A stretch of 5,444 bases of DNA. Source: Chloroflexota bacterium. GTDB taxonomy: Bacteria; Chloroflexota; Dehalococcoidia; Lucifugimonadales; Lucifugimonadaceae. The DNA is taken from the NCBI GenBank assembly GCA_029262715.1, contig JAJCYX010000341.1:1-5444 (forward strand), written 5' to 3'. A model generated the notes under the pieces. The model did no database searches, was not told the origin of the DNA, and worked only from the letters and a program-made list of their open reading frames with translations. Of the stretch, positions 5,253-5,444 are shown in pieces. The stretch's first letter is position 1, and each line of letters begins with the position of its first letter. A program made the translations under genes and the position numbers.

Positions 5253-5444
5253 CTATTCAACCTGAAACACGAAATCTGCCTGTTCAGCGGGCTTGTCTCG
5301 TTCAAGATGGAACTCATGGGCAGGCATGAACCGGCGCAGGTACTCTCTCTTCGCCTGCTCACGTGAGCCGAAAAACTCAGCGTCACGCTCGATACCGCAC
5401 TGCATCGAGCGCTCGATAGACATCTCCATCCAGACCTTCAGATT
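5253..5444 (-). CDS. C-terminal fragment of a probable uridine-kinase-like P-loop kinase
   Basis: The frame is open from the right edge for 63 codons and ends at TAG (5255-5253). The beginning of the gene is outside the window, so the P-loop cannot be seen. The visible part contains IERDAEFFGSREQAKREYLRRF, then MPAHEFHLERDKPAEQADFVFQ. This pattern (ERD, then GS-x-E-x-A, Y-x-x-R-[YF]-x-P, P-x-x-x-AD-x-V) resembles the lid and C-terminal part of uridine-kinase-like nucleoside kinases, which phosphorylate a nucleoside or related small molecule with ATP. The family usually ends in a VVDN-type strand, whereas this protein ends in VFQVE. A different P-loop phosphotransferase is possible. A candidate terminator follows directly, and nadC starts 96 bases downstream on the same strand. 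Confidence 0.6.
   Translation of the reverse strand, partial: NLKVWMEMSIERSMQCGIERDAEFFGSREQAKREYLRRFMPAHEFHLERDKPAEQADFVFQVE

Noticed and set aside
5195..5386. A 63-codon minus-strand open frame beginning inside the kinase fragment
   Set aside because: It overlaps the kinase-like C-terminus in another frame, runs through the candidate terminator, and has no recognisable motif.

Overview
The window looks like ordinary chromosomal DNA of a free-living bacterium with moderate to high GC, densely packed genes and short intergenic gaps. I see no mobile element, CRISPR array, rRNA or tRNA, and nothing that looks horizontally acquired. The gene set would fit a Chloroflexota lineage (Dehalococcoidia or SAR202-like): a stand-alone glutamate-cyclase-type protein, a lipoprotein beta-propeller, an MFS carrier, nadC, and mostly starts without Shine-Dalgarno (SD) sequences. 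That placement is an impression from protein style, not a demonstration.

Layout, left to right. (1) 1-454, minus strand: the N-terminal 151 codons of a membrane-anchored or secreted protein that leaves the window on the left. It has a strong ribosome binding site. (2) 455-587: a 133-base divergent intergenic region with inverted repeats and a candidate promoter. (3) 588-1442, plus strand: a DUF4392 / D-glutamate cyclase C-terminal-domain-like protein. (4) 1450-2703, minus: a 12-helix MFS transporter, convergent with the previous gene and only 7 bases from it. (5) 2756-4192, minus: a lipoprotein with an eight-repeat TolB/PD40-like beta-propeller. (6) 4293-5156, minus: nadC, quinolinate phosphoribosyltransferase. 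(7) 5253-5444, minus: the C-terminal 63 codons of a probable uridine-kinase-like P-loop kinase, followed directly by a hairpin that could be its terminator.

The four right-hand genes share the minus strand, in the transcription order kinase, nadC, lipoprotein, MFS. Gaps of 52 and 100 bases would allow co-transcription of nadC, the lipoprotein and the transporter. The hairpin after the kinase gene argues for a break or attenuation before nadC. Apart from nadC (NAD synthesis) no pathway can be assigned, and the genes do not form an obvious functional module. No part of the window makes a convincing case for a new multi-gene system. The best leads are local: the reconstructed gene at the left edge, the architecture of the propeller lipoprotein, the stand-alone glutamate-cyclase domain with a possible leaderless start, and the repeats upstream of nadC.
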